From the NCBI RefSeq assembly GCF_000963695.1, contig NZ_LAJX01000015.1, positions 27,583 through 91,582 on the forward strand: a DNA stretch of 64,000 nucleotides, written 5' to 3'. The number at the start of each line of letters is the position of its first letter. The stretch's first letter is position 1. Shown here one piece after another: positions 42,181 to 52,097 of the stretch. The notes beneath the pieces were generated by a model. That model did no database searches, was not told the origin of the DNA, and saw nothing but the letters and a program-made list of their open reading frames with translations. A program made the translations under genes and the position numbers. The DNA comes from Methylocucumis oryzae (GTDB lineage: Bacteria > Pseudomonadota > Gammaproteobacteria > Methylococcales > Methylomonadaceae).

Positions 42181-42681
42181 TTATGCAGAAAACAAGCGAC
42201 GTGATTGCTGCTCGGTTTTGTATTGACCTTTAGCACCGTAAGTGCTTACTTGCTGCGTATTGCCTTTAATAAGTTGTAGGCAACGTTGATTATGGCGGCT
42301 TAGTAGCGCAATACAGGCACCGTTTTGCTCGTTCAATGTTTTACAGGTTTGACATAGCTGTTGCAGCGTATCCCATTTGGCTTTTGTCGTATCGATAGAC
42401 AACCCCAAAGCAGCGGCTAGTTCAAAATAGCGTTGTATGCCAGCCTGAGAATGAGGCAGATTTTCTGCGGCTAGAATTTGTGTCAAATGCGTATTAAATA
42501 ATTCTAGCTGTTGTACGCGTTGTTTCTTATAAGCGGCAAGCGAAGCAACTGAATCGGCATCTGTTGATGATGCTAACACAGCTGCTTCTTCAGTTAGCGT
42601 CTGATGCAATTGTTCAAATGCTAGCACAACATGATCTAGCAACTGGTCTAAAACAGGTAGTGTTTTATCAATTAAGCTCAT
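42181..42681 (-). CDS. flgN: Flagellar chaperone FlgN
   Basis: Export chaperone for hook-filament junction proteins FlgK and FlgL. The 166-residue helical protein has no TM segments and ends with a family-typical YGAKGQYKTEQQSRRLFSA. The ATG at 42681 (MSLIDKTLP) is preferred over a TTG that overlaps flgM. It is next to flgM, the usual flgM-flgN order. Confidence 0.82.
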   Translation of the reverse strand: MSLIDKTLPVLDQLLDHVVLAFEQLHQTLTEEAAVLASSTDADSVASLAAYKKQRVQQLELFNTHLTQILAAENLPHSQAGIQRYFELAAALGLSIDTTKAKWDTLQQLCQTCKTLNEQNGACIALLSRHNQRCLQLIKGNTQQVSTYGAKGQYKTEQQSRRLFSA

Positions 42682-42689
42682 AATCTCTC

Positions 42690-42998
42690 TCAAGACAGCA
42701 GACGCTCAAACTCCATCAACTTTTTAGCCACTTTTTCGGCATCTATGGAATAATTGTTTTCTTCCAATGCTTTTTTTACTTCGCGAACCCGATTGAAATC
42801 GATGCTATCGCTTGCCGATGTGGATTCAAATGCTTTTTTAATCCCTTGAGCAACAGAGGTAATAGCAATACTGTCTGCCTTTTGGGTGGTTTTAACCGTT
42901 TGGGCAGCCCCCGCCGACTCAACATCTCCATCCGCCTTTTTATCGAGCTTGACATTAACAGGCGTTTGCGCTCTGCCTGTGATGGATTCGATACTCAT
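42690..42998 (-). CDS. flgM: Anti-sigma28 factor FlgM
   Basis: Binds FliA until the hook is complete and is then exported. The 102-residue protein has the disordered N-terminal half and the conserved C-terminal helices (DFNRVREVKKALEENNYSI; AEKVAKKLMEFERLL). It has its own sigma28-type promoter, as expected for negative feedback. Confidence 0.92.
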   Translation of the reverse strand: MSIESITGRAQTPVNVKLDKKADGDVESAGAAQTVKTTQKADSIAITSVAQGIKKAFESTSASDSIDFNRVREVKKALEENNYSIDAEKVAKKLMEFERLLS

Positions 42999-43029
42999 GT
43001 TAAATTCCTTAATGTTGTATTTGGAGGCG

Positions 43030-43056
43030 TTATCGGCAGAATCGGGGAAAACTTTA
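43030..43056 (-). promoter_or_regulatory. Sigma28 (FliA) promoter of flgM
   Basis: On the minus strand TAAA, 15 bases, GCCGATAA: a perfect match to the flagellar sigma28 consensus. The -10 element ends 32 bases before the flgM ATG. Confidence 0.88.
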
Positions 43057-43176
43057 ACCGAATCACTTAAATTAGACCATTAACACGCATTATCACAGCA
43101 TCATAGTGGTATAAAAAAATATAGTTGCTTGATTTTAAACAACCAAACCTTTATTTACAATTGAGAAATATTATTG

Positions 43177-43912
43177 TTAAAGTTTGGCTGATTTCAATGC
43201 CGCCAATCTATCTGTTAATGTTGAGACGGTTGTTGTTTTACCGGTTACTGCATCTAAAGCCGCTTTAATATCAGGATTATCTTCAACCGAAACAGGCTGT
43301 AATAAACTAGCTTTGCGATTAGCCGCATCAGCAGCGGCGAGCGAGGCTTGTGCGAGATTTTCCATGTGGCCTATAGCACTGCTAAGTGACGAGGCGCTAC
43401 CGGATAAACCGCTAGCCATTTTGGCGGCCTCGGCCTTATCTTCGGCTTGCCGCTTTAAGAATGTCGCACGCTCCATGGCTTTTTTAGCTTTTTCAACGGT
43501 ATGGCGCGCGCTTTTAAGTTTTTCTGCGTATTGTAAGACGAGTTGCTCTAACTCAGTCATATATTGCTTAGCGTCCGCTGCCTCTTGTTTTTCCCGCTCG
43601 ACATCAGGCAGCATTTCTTCTAATACCGTTAGTAATTGGTTTAGCGCCGATGCTTTGTCGGGCATCGCTTGTAAATGTTCAGCAGCGGCTAAACGTTGGT
43701 TGTACAACGCAACAATCGTTTCCGCTTCCTGCTGCTCTTTTTTCCCAAGTCTTTTTAGCCTTAGAAAAAGCCAAGTTTAATTTGTCGAATTTTTCCTCAA
43801 TTTCAGCAATCGCAGCTTCAGTCGCACCTTCTGGATCGAATTTTACAATCGCTTCGCCTAATAAATTGACTAGCTCTTTGGTTTTTTGGATACCGTAATG
43901 CTTAAAAAACAT
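43177..43912 (-). CDS. PspA/YjfJ-like coiled-coil protein (one frameshift)
   Basis: About 244 residues after correction of one surplus T at 43752-43756 (FSKAKRLGKKEQQEAETIVA). It is almost entirely alpha-helical, with long charged coiled coils (EEKFDKLNLAFSKAKK; MTELEQLVLQYAEKLKSARH; MERATFLKRQAEDKAEAAKM) and no TM segment. It resembles the IM30/PspA-type YjfJ of E. coli, which also lies next to a DUF2491 gene (yjfK). A role in membrane maintenance is inference. It begins two bases after the DUF2491 stop, as last gene of a three-gene operon. Confidence 0.65.
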
Positions 43913-43914
43913 AG

Positions 43915-44520
43915 TTACTTACCTAATAACGTTAACGTAGAGGGATGTAATGCAAAACCTAAATAAAATGACACGCTAGCGATTTGCTTGCTTTCTATGA
44001 CTTCGACCACTATTTTTAGCCGCTCTTTAAAGTCGCCTGGCGTAATCGTGCGTTCAAAAATCATGATGCGATTATGGCACTCATACGCATCATCTAAAGT
44101 TTTAATCTGCTCACTGTATTCGAGTAAATCAGCGTTATCAGCCTGACCACCTAATAAGCGCTGATAACTAATATCATCCATGATAAATTCTTTCGCTGCC
44201 ATGTCGTGTAGAATTTCCTGCCACTCTTGCTCGTCAGGTGTTAACGTTAAAATGTTCTGATAAAAGCTAACCTGCTCAATTTGCTCGCCCCGCGCGTCTA
44301 ACTCGATTAAATAATAGCGACCATTATTTTCAACATACAGCGTAAAGCTGTCGATACTATCGTTACTGAATTCTCCAACCGCTTGAATAAAAAATGGGCC
44401 CTCAGGACGAATAAAAGCCGGCGCTAATTCAACCGCTATAACATCGATTAAATTAACACTGACATGGCTATTCAGGCTTATCACTAAGCGTGGTTTGTTT
44501 GCGTTGGTTTTATGAAACAT
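43915..44520 (-). CDS. DUF2491 (YjfK-like) protein
   Basis: A 201-residue soluble protein of the DUF2491 family (ELAPAFIRPEGPFFIQAVGE; SFTLYVENNGRYYLIELD; RIMIFERTITPGDFKERLK). No biochemical function is known. Its start codon overlaps the stop of the TAXI-domain gene upstream and its stop nearly touches the coiled-coil gene downstream, so all three are translationally coupled. E. coli places yjfK beside the PspA-like yjfJ, which supports a conserved functional pair. Confidence 0.75.
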   Translation of the reverse strand: MFHKTNANKPRLVISLNSHVSVNLIDVIAVELAPAFIRPEGPFFIQAVGEFSNDSIDSFTLYVENNGRYYLIELDARGEQIEQVSFYQNILTLTPDEQEWQEILHDMAAKEFIMDDISYQRLLGGQADNADLLEYSEQIKTLDDAYECHNRIMIFERTITPGDFKERLKIVVEVIESKQIASVSFYLGFALHPSTLTLLGK

Positions 44521-46046
44521 TATTGCTGTACCGCTTTTTTTAAGGTGGATTCTATATCGGCCAGTTGCAAGGCGATTTTAGCGGCTAATTCAGGGCTTTT
44601 CGCTTGCCAGGCTTTGCTAATAACAAACGTTGCTGGGGCAACCACCGTATCAACATAGTTATCGCTAAACCAAGACGAGGCAATCGCCTTATTATAATCA
44701 CTCGATGACAATTTACGCGCTTGATAGACGCCGCTTTGTGTTAGATGCTCATCGTCTATAGCAACCAATGAAAGTTCAGGACGGTTAATCAACCTATCTA
44801 TCGTCGCAGCATGTGGAGCCGCCATATAGAATAAACAGGCTTTATTCTTAACCGCTTTTAAAATCGCGTCTTCGTAATTAACCGCGTCTTGCACTGGGAT
44901 TTTAGCCAGTTCTGGGTTAAGCGTAGCGAATTTATCCCACGTTAAACGCGAGCCAGAATTTTTAGCAATCCAAAGCGTGTTATGACTACTGAGTTCGGCT
45001 ATGGATTTGATTTGCATTGCTTTATTACAGGCTAAATGCGCCGCTTCCAGAAACGGTTTAAACATAATCTCTAATTGTTGAGGGTCAAAGCTAGCATCGC
45101 CTTGAATGAAACCGGCAGCACAAGTACCCGCAGTTAATTTGGCTAAAATTTCAGGCGTACCTTTAGTGGGTATCGGAATTAAGTTAACCCATTCGACTAA
45201 TGCTGGCAGCATATTCGCTTGCGCAACTTTATAGTAAGGGCCATTTTCAGAACCAACACACACGTTGAAATCGGGTTGGCTGGATTTTAACGCCGCATCG
45301 GACAGCGTAGCAGAAGCCGGTACGCCAGGCGGCAACCAATTGGGATTAGGTGACGTATCTGTTTGTACACTTTTAATCCCATCTAGCGCATTAAGTTTTT
45401 GTTTTAATTCAGCGTTATCTTGCGCTAAACGGTCAGCTTCAGCGCGCCATTTTTGATAATCTGGGTCGTTTTGATGGTGAAACGCATACTGCCCTGCTTG
45501 CGCGGCATTATTGAGTAGACTGTATAAAAACATGCCAGACAATAACCCAAATGAATCACTACCGCCATTAACAACAATAGGCGGATTGGTTTGGTAATAA
45601 CGGCCACGCGCACCCCAACTGTCGTTATCCTGTCCTGCTTGGCGATAAAGTGGATTGTCACGATAACGAGAGCGGTATTTGGCTAAGTCAGCTTCAGGAA
45701 AATAGCGAGGCTTTGTTGACGGCAAAGTCTTTTGCAGTGCGCCATACGCTTTACTGCTGCTTTGTTGGCGATATAGTTTATCGAGGGTCGTGTTATACGA
45801 TTTACCAAATTTAGCACTAAAACCACCTTGACTATTACTTCGATAACTTGAGCTCGTCGTTGAGGATTTTTTCGGTAATGCACTATAACTGCTACTGCTT
45901 GATCGATACGATGACGAGCGTGATGATGACGAAGACCGAGACGATGAGTAACTCTTTGACCAACTATCCTCAACCGCTAACAGCGCGCTTAAAGACAATA
46001 CACAGCATAAAATCAATGGTAATACTTTTTGACGAGAAGCGTTCAT
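44520..46046 (-). CDS. Ser-rich exported protein with TAXI-type solute-binding domain
   Basis: About 508 residues from MNASRQKVLPLILCCVLS (46046). A signal peptide (with a Cys pair in its core) is followed by a tract almost wholly of Ser, Arg and Tyr (about residues 30-58), a low-complexity spacer, a short coiled coil (EADRLAQDNAELKQKLNALD, near 205-225), and a C-terminal periplasmic binding domain of the TAXI/NMT1 type (GSENGPYYKVAQANMLPALV; ELSSHNTLWIAKNSGSRLTW). TAXI receptors normally feed TRAP transporters, but no transporter gene is nearby. It is first gene of the operon with DUF2491 and the coiled-coil protein. I do not know a described function for this architecture. Confidence 0.7.
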   Translation of the reverse strand: MNASRQKVLPLILCCVLSLSALLAVEDSWSKSYSSSRSSSSSRSSSYRSSSSSYSALPKKSSTTSSSYRSNSQGGFSAKFGKSYNTTLDKLYRQQSSSKAYGALQKTLPSTKPRYFPEADLAKYRSRYRDNPLYRQAGQDNDSWGARGRYYQTNPPIVVNGGSDSFGLLSGMFLYSLLNNAAQAGQYAFHHQNDPDYQKWRAEADRLAQDNAELKQKLNALDGIKSVQTDTSPNPNWLPPGVPASATLSDAALKSSQPDFNVCVGSENGPYYKVAQANMLPALVEWVNLIPIPTKGTPEILAKLTAGTCAAGFIQGDASFDPQQLEIMFKPFLEAAHLACNKAMQIKSIAELSSHNTLWIAKNSGSRLTWDKFATLNPELAKIPVQDAVNYEDAILKAVKNKACLFYMAAPHAATIDRLINRPELSLVAIDDEHLTQSGVYQARKLSSSDYNKAIASSWFSDNYVDTVVAPATFVISKAWQAKSPELAAKIALQLADIESTLKKAVQQ

Positions 46047-46080
46047 AACGAATTCCAAAAAACGGCTACACACTTTGGTA

Positions 46081-46277
46081 GGGACAGGGTATTTAGGGTG
46101 GCAGAAAACTGCTCCTGCGTTTTCTGCATTCACCACATCCTTATGGTTCCAGGTGTTGGCAGCAGGGATGCTGCCATCAAGCCTACAGGGATGTATTTAC
46201 GGCGTTCTCGGCAACTGCTCCTGCGTTGCTCTACTACACGCCATCCCTGGCGTTATGCAACCTGAATACCCTGTCCC
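46081..46277. repeat. Second copy of the modular MITE-like repeat
   Basis: Perfect 13-bp ends GGGACAGGGTATT and AATACCCTGTCCC. It contains GGTGTTGGCAGCAGGGATGC, AAGCCTACAGGGATGTATTT and CGGCAACTGCTCCTGCGTTG modules shared with 17509-17677, but the TACAGGG and GGCAGC modules are inverted relative to the CGGCAACTG module when the two copies are compared. It occupies the upstream region of the TAXI-domain gene. Confidence 0.7.
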
Positions 46278-46311
46278 GCCTTACGTTGATAGCCAAAAAA
46301 CAGTTTAATCA

Positions 46312-47570
46312 TCAGACGTGTAACCGATACCAATCACAAGCGCCCCTACCTGCGTGCGCACCTGTTGCTAAACAGGCCGTGAGTAAATAACCGCCCGTAG
46401 GCGCATCCCAATCTAACATCTCTCCGGCGACAAACACACCAGGTCGGTTTTTCAGCATGAGCTGAGTATTCAAATTATCAAACTGTACACCGCCCGCACT
46501 ACTAATTGCATGTTCTATAGAAAAAGGTGCGAGCGCCTTAATCGGCAAGGCCTTAATCGCGGCCGCTAATAAGACAACATCAGCCATTTGTTCTTTGCAC
46601 AACACTTCATGCAGTAGTGCTATTTTCAACGGCGTAAATTTAAGCTGTTTTTTTAACCAATTCGATAACGATTGTCTGCCACGGGCTTTTAAACTATTAA
46701 TAATGTTATCTCGTTCATGCTGAGGCGCTAAATCTAAGGTAAAACACGCGTAACCTTGCTGGCTAATCTGCTCACGCAAACGCGCTGAAAAGGCATAAAT
46801 CAAACCACCTTCTATACCTTGCGCGCGTATCATTAACTCACCTTGGCGTTGCTCGGTGTAACCATGGTTATCGCTAACGCTTAGCACAACGGATTTTAGC
46901 GGTTGACCGGAAAATTTTTCACGGAAATACGCACTCCATGCCACCGTAAAACCACAATTACTGCTTTGTAACGGTGTCATTTGAATACCTTGTTGCGCTA
47001 AATACGACACCCACGCACCATCCGAACCTAATTTTGGCCAACTGCCCCCCCTAAAGCTAATACCGTTACCTTAGGCTTTATCACTAAATTTCCGTTCGGA
47101 TGCTCAAAATACAAACAACCTTGTGAGTCCCAACCCAACCAGCGATGGCGTAAATAAAATTCCACTTTGTAACCCGCCAACCTGCGTAACCAAGCGCGTA
47201 ATAATGGCGCAGCTTTCATCATCTCAGGAAATATACGCCCCGAACTACCGACAAAAGTAGTTATGCCTAACCCATGCACCCAATTAATGATTTCATTAGG
47301 CGGCATATACTCTAAGCTTAAGCGTAACGCGTGTTGATACCCGCCATAGCGGCTACAAAATAGCGAATACTCTTCACTGTGGGTAATATTGAGCCCACCG
47401 ATACCCGCGCGTAAGAATTTACGACCCACCGATGACATCGCGTCATAAACAGCGACGCAAATACCCGCAGCCCCTAACACTTCGGCCGCCATTAAACCGG
47501 CTGGCCCAGCCCCAATAATAGCAACGTCTGGTACAACAGCGTTCTCCGTAATATAGCCTAACGTATCCAT
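46312..47570 (-). CDS. FAD-dependent oxidoreductase, YhiN/TIGR03862-type flavoprotein (one frameshift)
   Basis: A flavoprotein of about 420 residues with the dinucleotide-binding motif VAIIGAGPAGLMAAEVLGAA, the family segments GRKFLRAGIGGLNITHSE and FVAGEMLDWDAPTGGYLLTA. The frame breaks at the C run 47045-47050; adding one C restores LALGGGSWPKLGSDGAWVSYL. It belongs to the HI0933-like group of unknown substrate. It is followed on its 5' side by a truncated glycosyltransferase whose stop lies directly at its start. Confidence 0.85.
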
Positions 47571-48325
47571 TTAATTCAGCCCATATTTTATCGATTGTCT
47601 TTGAATAATCGCTTCTATGGCTTTAACCACATAATTAGCCGCTTGCATCGGATGAAATCCGACATGACGCGCAGCAAAATCAGACGCTGCTTTATGGAAA
47701 TGCGGCTCTGATATTATCCTATCAAGTGATTGTTTAATAACGCTTTCACTACGTTCTTGCCTTAACATCAGCCCGGCACCTAATTGCTCAACACGCCGCG
47801 CTTGTAGATACTGTTCGATGGTATAAGGCAATAATAACAATGGCACACCTGCTAACAACGCATTAGCGCTTAAGCCTGAACCGGCATACGATATAACAAG
47901 ATTCGCTTTGACAATAAAACTATTTAACAACACCGGCTGTGTGTAAACACGCAGCTTTTTAGCCAGTTCACGATTGAGTCGTGCTAGCCCTGGAATAACA
48001 CAGATGACTTCTGCATCTATTGCTGCTAATACCTTTAATAAAGCTTGCAAACCTGGCATATCGGGTCGTAAATAAGCAAAAATTTTAGTTTTGGTCTCGG
48101 TTTGCCAACTCGCAGAGAGACTGCCTATATAAGAAAAAATAGGACCCACATAGTCGCCATGCTCTCGTACCCCATAATGATCAAGCTCAGGAAAGGTCGC
48201 TAGAATAGTTGCTTGAGTTTTAAACACATCAGCGAATTGTTTAAATAGTGGCCCTTGAAAATGATGACTCACCGCATTGATTGCATTTAACACCAAGGTC
48301 TCGGCTTGGCTCAGTCTATGAGTGC
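47571..48325 (-). pseudogene. 5'-truncated MGT-type glycosyltransferase
   Basis: Only the C-terminal part of a GT-B glycosyltransferase remains. The nucleotide-sugar site is present as VISYAGSGLSANALLAGVPL and LLPYTIEQYLQARRVEQLG; the linker TFPELDHYG and YVGPIFSYIG precede it. The open frame can be followed upstream to about 48325 (LSQAETLVLNAINAV), where homology ends at transposase-derived DNA. About the first half of a normal family member is missing, so the gene is probably dead. Confidence 0.65.
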
Positions 48326-48970
48326 TATTTGTTTACGCTTATCACCTTCCACCTTACTTAGGTTAGCAATAGGTATCATGGTACCATCGAGTTCGCCGAT
48401 TTGTTGTTGGCAGCCAGGCTTAGCCAGCGGTAACGTCATGGAGGGCTTTTGCGTGTGCATCTGTTCACTATGATGTTGCGTTATTTTTCGAATCGTACTG
48501 ACGGGCATGTCAATGCCTTAATGCTCACGCAGTTTTTTCGGTACTTGTCCAAACGCATGATCCGCACCAAAATCAGTCATGACGCGTTGCAGCGGTAGTG
48601 AGCAGCTATATGAAACCACGCATGCCGACCTGATGAAAGGTCTAATCTGTTGACATGGACAACGCAATAGAGGCTCGGTGACCGTTATGATTCCGTAGGT
48701 GGTGTGCCAGCAGACTTTTTTTTACCGTTACCATGAAGCCCTGGCTGTTCTTTTCGTATCTGCTCGGTGGCCTTATCAACGGCGCTCTCCGCCCAACAAT
48801 GCAGCGCATCGCTGCCCATTTTACGCAATTCGTCTATCACATACTGTTCTACAGCGTCGGCTTTTGTACAATCTCCGATTACGTTTTCTACCATATTGAG
48901 TAAGGCTTCCATCCGGTTAAACAGTTTCGGATGACGTTTTAGACGTTCGATTAAGAGAAGTTATTTAGTT
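48311..48970 (-). pseudogene. Degenerate transposase remnant (ISKra4-like), N-terminal and middle part
   Basis: Recognisable pieces in one orientation: IERLKRHPKLFNRMEALLN, ADAVEQYVIDELRKMGSDAL, then WHTTYGIITVTEPLLRCPC, SLPLQRVMTDFGADHAFGQV, PVSTIRKITQHHSEQM and IGELDGTMIPIANLSKVEGD. Stops and shifts interrupt it, including TAA in place of a Tyr codon after KKLREH at about 48523. The catalytic C-terminal part is absent. I assign it to an ISKra4-like family from memory of such sequences, with moderate certainty. Confidence 0.65.
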
Positions 48971-49056
48971 GAGTTCATAAATTTAGGCAAGGGAATTTTT
49001 GATACTCTACATGTTCCCCGCACTTTTAATCACACCCAGTTTAATTTATAGCTTGT

Positions 49057-49278
49057 GTGACCGTTTGGGCTATTGCCGCCGTTCAACGCCAGGAAGTTGT
49101 ACCGTTACGCGAGTTTTTGGTCAAACTAAGTGGGCGACAAATGCTTCATAAACAGGAGTTTAGCTATACTGAGCTGCTAGCCGGCTTATGGACTTTTCTG
49201 GCTATGTTTGAAGCCATGAAATCCTATTCTCCACAAGAGCTAGCAGAATTAAAAAAGGCTGATCAACAATTTTTCTGA
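49057..49278 (+). pseudogene. Transposase C-terminal fragment
   Basis: A 73-codon stretch with VWAIAAVQRQEVVPLREFLV and ELLAGLWTFLAMFEAMKSYS resembles the C-terminal end of an IS4-type transposase. The upstream catalytic region is missing, so this is a relic opposite in direction to the previous remnant. Family placement is tentative. Confidence 0.45.
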
Positions 49279-49564
49279 CAAGTTGTAGATAGTGTCAACC
49301 CGAAAACCCCTGCAAGCCTTATGTACCGTGGGTTTCAGACGGTAGCATCGTGACGAAGATTTTTCAACTAAATCTCAGAATTAGAAAATTTCATTAAAAA
49401 TTAATCTCCTACATCCATGCGATTTAGGAGATTATGTTGAACTCGTTACACTTTAAAAATCTTCGATTGCAAAAATCATCTGCAAGTCGCGTTGAATATA
49501 GCTTTCAGAGGTTTTCTTGCAATCACTAGATACTTATGCCCTAGCCAGCGCTTGAGTCATTAAA
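49279..49564. other. Non-coding gap after the transposase relics
   Basis: I see no gene here. A hairpin near 49403-49436 (TAATCTCCTA pairing with TAGGAGATTA) could terminate transcription in either direction. The remainder is AT-rich. Confidence 0.4.
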
Positions 49565-51684
49565 CTACTTAGCCACCGTAATAGAGGCGCTGTTGGTATT
49601 ACCCGCAGCGTCAGCAGCTTGAACGGTAAGGGTATGGAGTCCGGTTGTTACTTTTTTGTGTTCCAGTTATAGCTTAATGAGCTGCTATTTGTAGAACTTA
49701 CCAGTTTGTTATCGATATAAAGCTTTAAACTGGTAACGGCAACATTGTCCGAGCCAATAGCGCTTACTGTTTGGCTCACTTTGGATACCTTAACACCATT
49801 AGCCGGATCTGTAACAGCCACTGTAGGCGCTATGGTGTCTGGAGCTGGCGCTGCGGCTGTTGTAGCATTAGTCATATTAGAATAAGCTGAGTTGCCTATA
49901 CTATTAAAAGCATACACACGGTAATAAAAAGTTGTGTCGCTAGCTAGACCGGTGTTGTTAAAACTCGTCGCGTTTTGCCCCAATGATGCGACTTGGCTCC
50001 AGGTTGTGTTGTCAGTAGAACGTTGCACGATGTAACCGGCTTCATCGGAAGCACTGTCATTCCAAGTGAGTGCAATGCTATCGGGTGTCATTGAATTGGC
50101 CACTAAATTGCCAGGAGCATTCGGCACAGTGGTAACCAGAGTCCGAAAACCGGCGACCGTAGGTGCTGTTACATTCATAGAACGAGCCGTATCGGCATTA
50201 TTAAGAATACCGGTTGGTTGACCATTCCAGTAAACATTCGGATTAGAAAAATAAGGAATTCTGGTTTCTCCGGAGCAGCTATAAGCCATAATATCTCTAA
50301 ACAAACCACAAACCCGGTAACCATAAGCGTCAGGCGCAGCACCGGCTACAGCCGAGTTCTCCACGTTATGGACATTACCTTGATTATGGCCTAGCTCATG
50401 CGCAAATGTATTATTACTGCCAAGGCAGTTGTACACAGAATCATCGTGAACGACGGCAAAAGCATAAGGCGCAAACGATTGACTAGCTAAAGTCATAATA
50501 CTGGCATAACCACAGTAGTTGCTGTCAGCACTTACCAAAGCAACCTGATCAGCACCATATTGATTGCGTAGAGCATGAACATTATCCATAAAACCATCGC
50601 TAGTTCCTTGTAAACGGCTCAAAGTGACAGTCATATCGCCGGTTTCTACATAATCAATTTCTACCATACCTACCAAATTTAAACTCATATTGATTTGGCT
50701 GTTCAAATAAGCTTGATTGGCTTTAGCAACAGCATTCAATATACGGGTTTCCATGCCACTAACGCCGCCCGCGTTTGCTCGTGCTTTGGGCGTGTAAGTC
50801 ACTAAGACATCAATAACTTGACCTGTGCTTGTAACATCTCCAGATGCTGTTGTCGTGCCGGATGTGTCTATGATGTCGCCGTCTTCATTTATAGCATTGG
50901 CGTCAGGCACTAAATCCCTAGGCTCATACTGTTCGGGAATTTTGTTGGGATCAATTTCGCGCACCGCATGAGTCGTACCGTTAACATAAATGATTTCAAA
51001 TGATCGACCATTAGTTTCTACGGTTCCCATTAATACATTGCCTTTAGCAGCCAAAACCACTTGGCTGTCCGAATCATCTTCAATATGCCCTATCCAGACA
51101 TAACTGCCTTTGACAGTCGTGTCAATCTGATCGCGTATAGCTGTTAGGATAGCATCATCAAACAGGTTTAGATACAGAATGTCGGCATTAAGCGCACCAA
51201 GATTGACTTTTGCGTGGCGAGCACGGCCATCTTTTACTTTTTTCGGAATTTTTATTTCCGGTGGATTGTCTGAAAAGTCCTCTTGTTCAAGAAGATCCAT
51301 CGCTACACCTGCATGAGGTTGTGCGCCGCCTGCAGCCGTTGGCGGCAAGCCGGTAATTTTTTCAGACATTAAAGATTGCCGAACATTAACTATCAGTACG
51401 CCAAAGACAATGCCTGCCAATAGGCCAGGAACCACAACATAATGGAATTTAAACCTGTCATGTTCTTCGGTAGCCCACCAGTGCTTATAAGCGAGCCACA
51501 ACAAACTGGACAAACCCGCAAATAAACCAACCGATAAAGCTAATACTAGCCACGTAGGTAAATAGGTAATATCCGCATACATAGTTGCTGGCAATGTTTC
51601 CTCTGACATTACTTCTGTAGTAAACAATAACCCGGCGATGCCGCAAAAATTGCTATATAAGCTAATATTTGGTAAGGTTTTCAT
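49565..51684 (-). CDS. Membrane-anchored M12B-like metzincin protease with FN3 and Ig-like domains (one frameshift)
   Basis: A zinc metalloprotease of about 706 residues. The active site HELGHNQGNVH (about 429-439) is the metzincin HExxHxxGxxH. The N terminus is unusual: instead of a simple signal peptide it has two TM helices (LVLALSVGLFAGLSSLLWLA; VVPGLLAGIVFGVLIVNV), then a pro-region, the catalytic domain with VIDVLVTYTPKARANAGG, a fibronectin type III domain (about 545-630) and a C-terminal Ig-like repeat with TVAVTDPANGVKVSKVSQTV. The frame breaks at the T run 49652-49657; one added base extends it to VTTGLHTLTVQAADAAGNT and the TAG at 49565. It is downstream of lapG on the same strand. 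Confidence 0.85.
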
Positions 51685-52097
51685 GATGGGCTCCCCCGCA
51701 CAATAATTATTTGTCGCGCAAATCAAGTCTGATAAAAATTAAATTATAATTTATTGGTCGGATTAGCTTCTATAGACATGTATCTTTAATGCTAAGTTAC
51801 CGACAAAAAAGTTTTGTATATTAGACATCATCTAAATTAATATTTATTATAAGTTTTTTTGCATAGAGACCGACAATAACAACTTATTATTGAAGTTAAT
51901 TTTGATAATATATTTGCCAGAATAAACATTCTTTTGCATTTTTCTGCTGAGCTATAGCTATCGAACTGTCGCCTATTTTGAAAATTAGGCGCGAAAATAT
52001 ATGGCGGTATTATTGATGTGTTGAGACGGCAACTTGTTTGAAATCGTCGTATTTGCACGGGTTGGCGGTGGGTTATGTATTTCTCAATACCCGATGA
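51685..52097. other. AT-rich intergenic region upstream of the metzincin gene
   Basis: No gene is supported; reading frames here (such as 51837-52058 minus) lack ribosome-binding sites and coding character. The minus-strand segment just before the protease probably contains its promoter. I see no clear terminator for lapG. Confidence 0.4.

Noticed and set aside
51837..52058. 73-codon minus-strand reading frame
   Set aside because: AT-rich, no ribosome-binding site, no recognisable motif; treated as intergenic.
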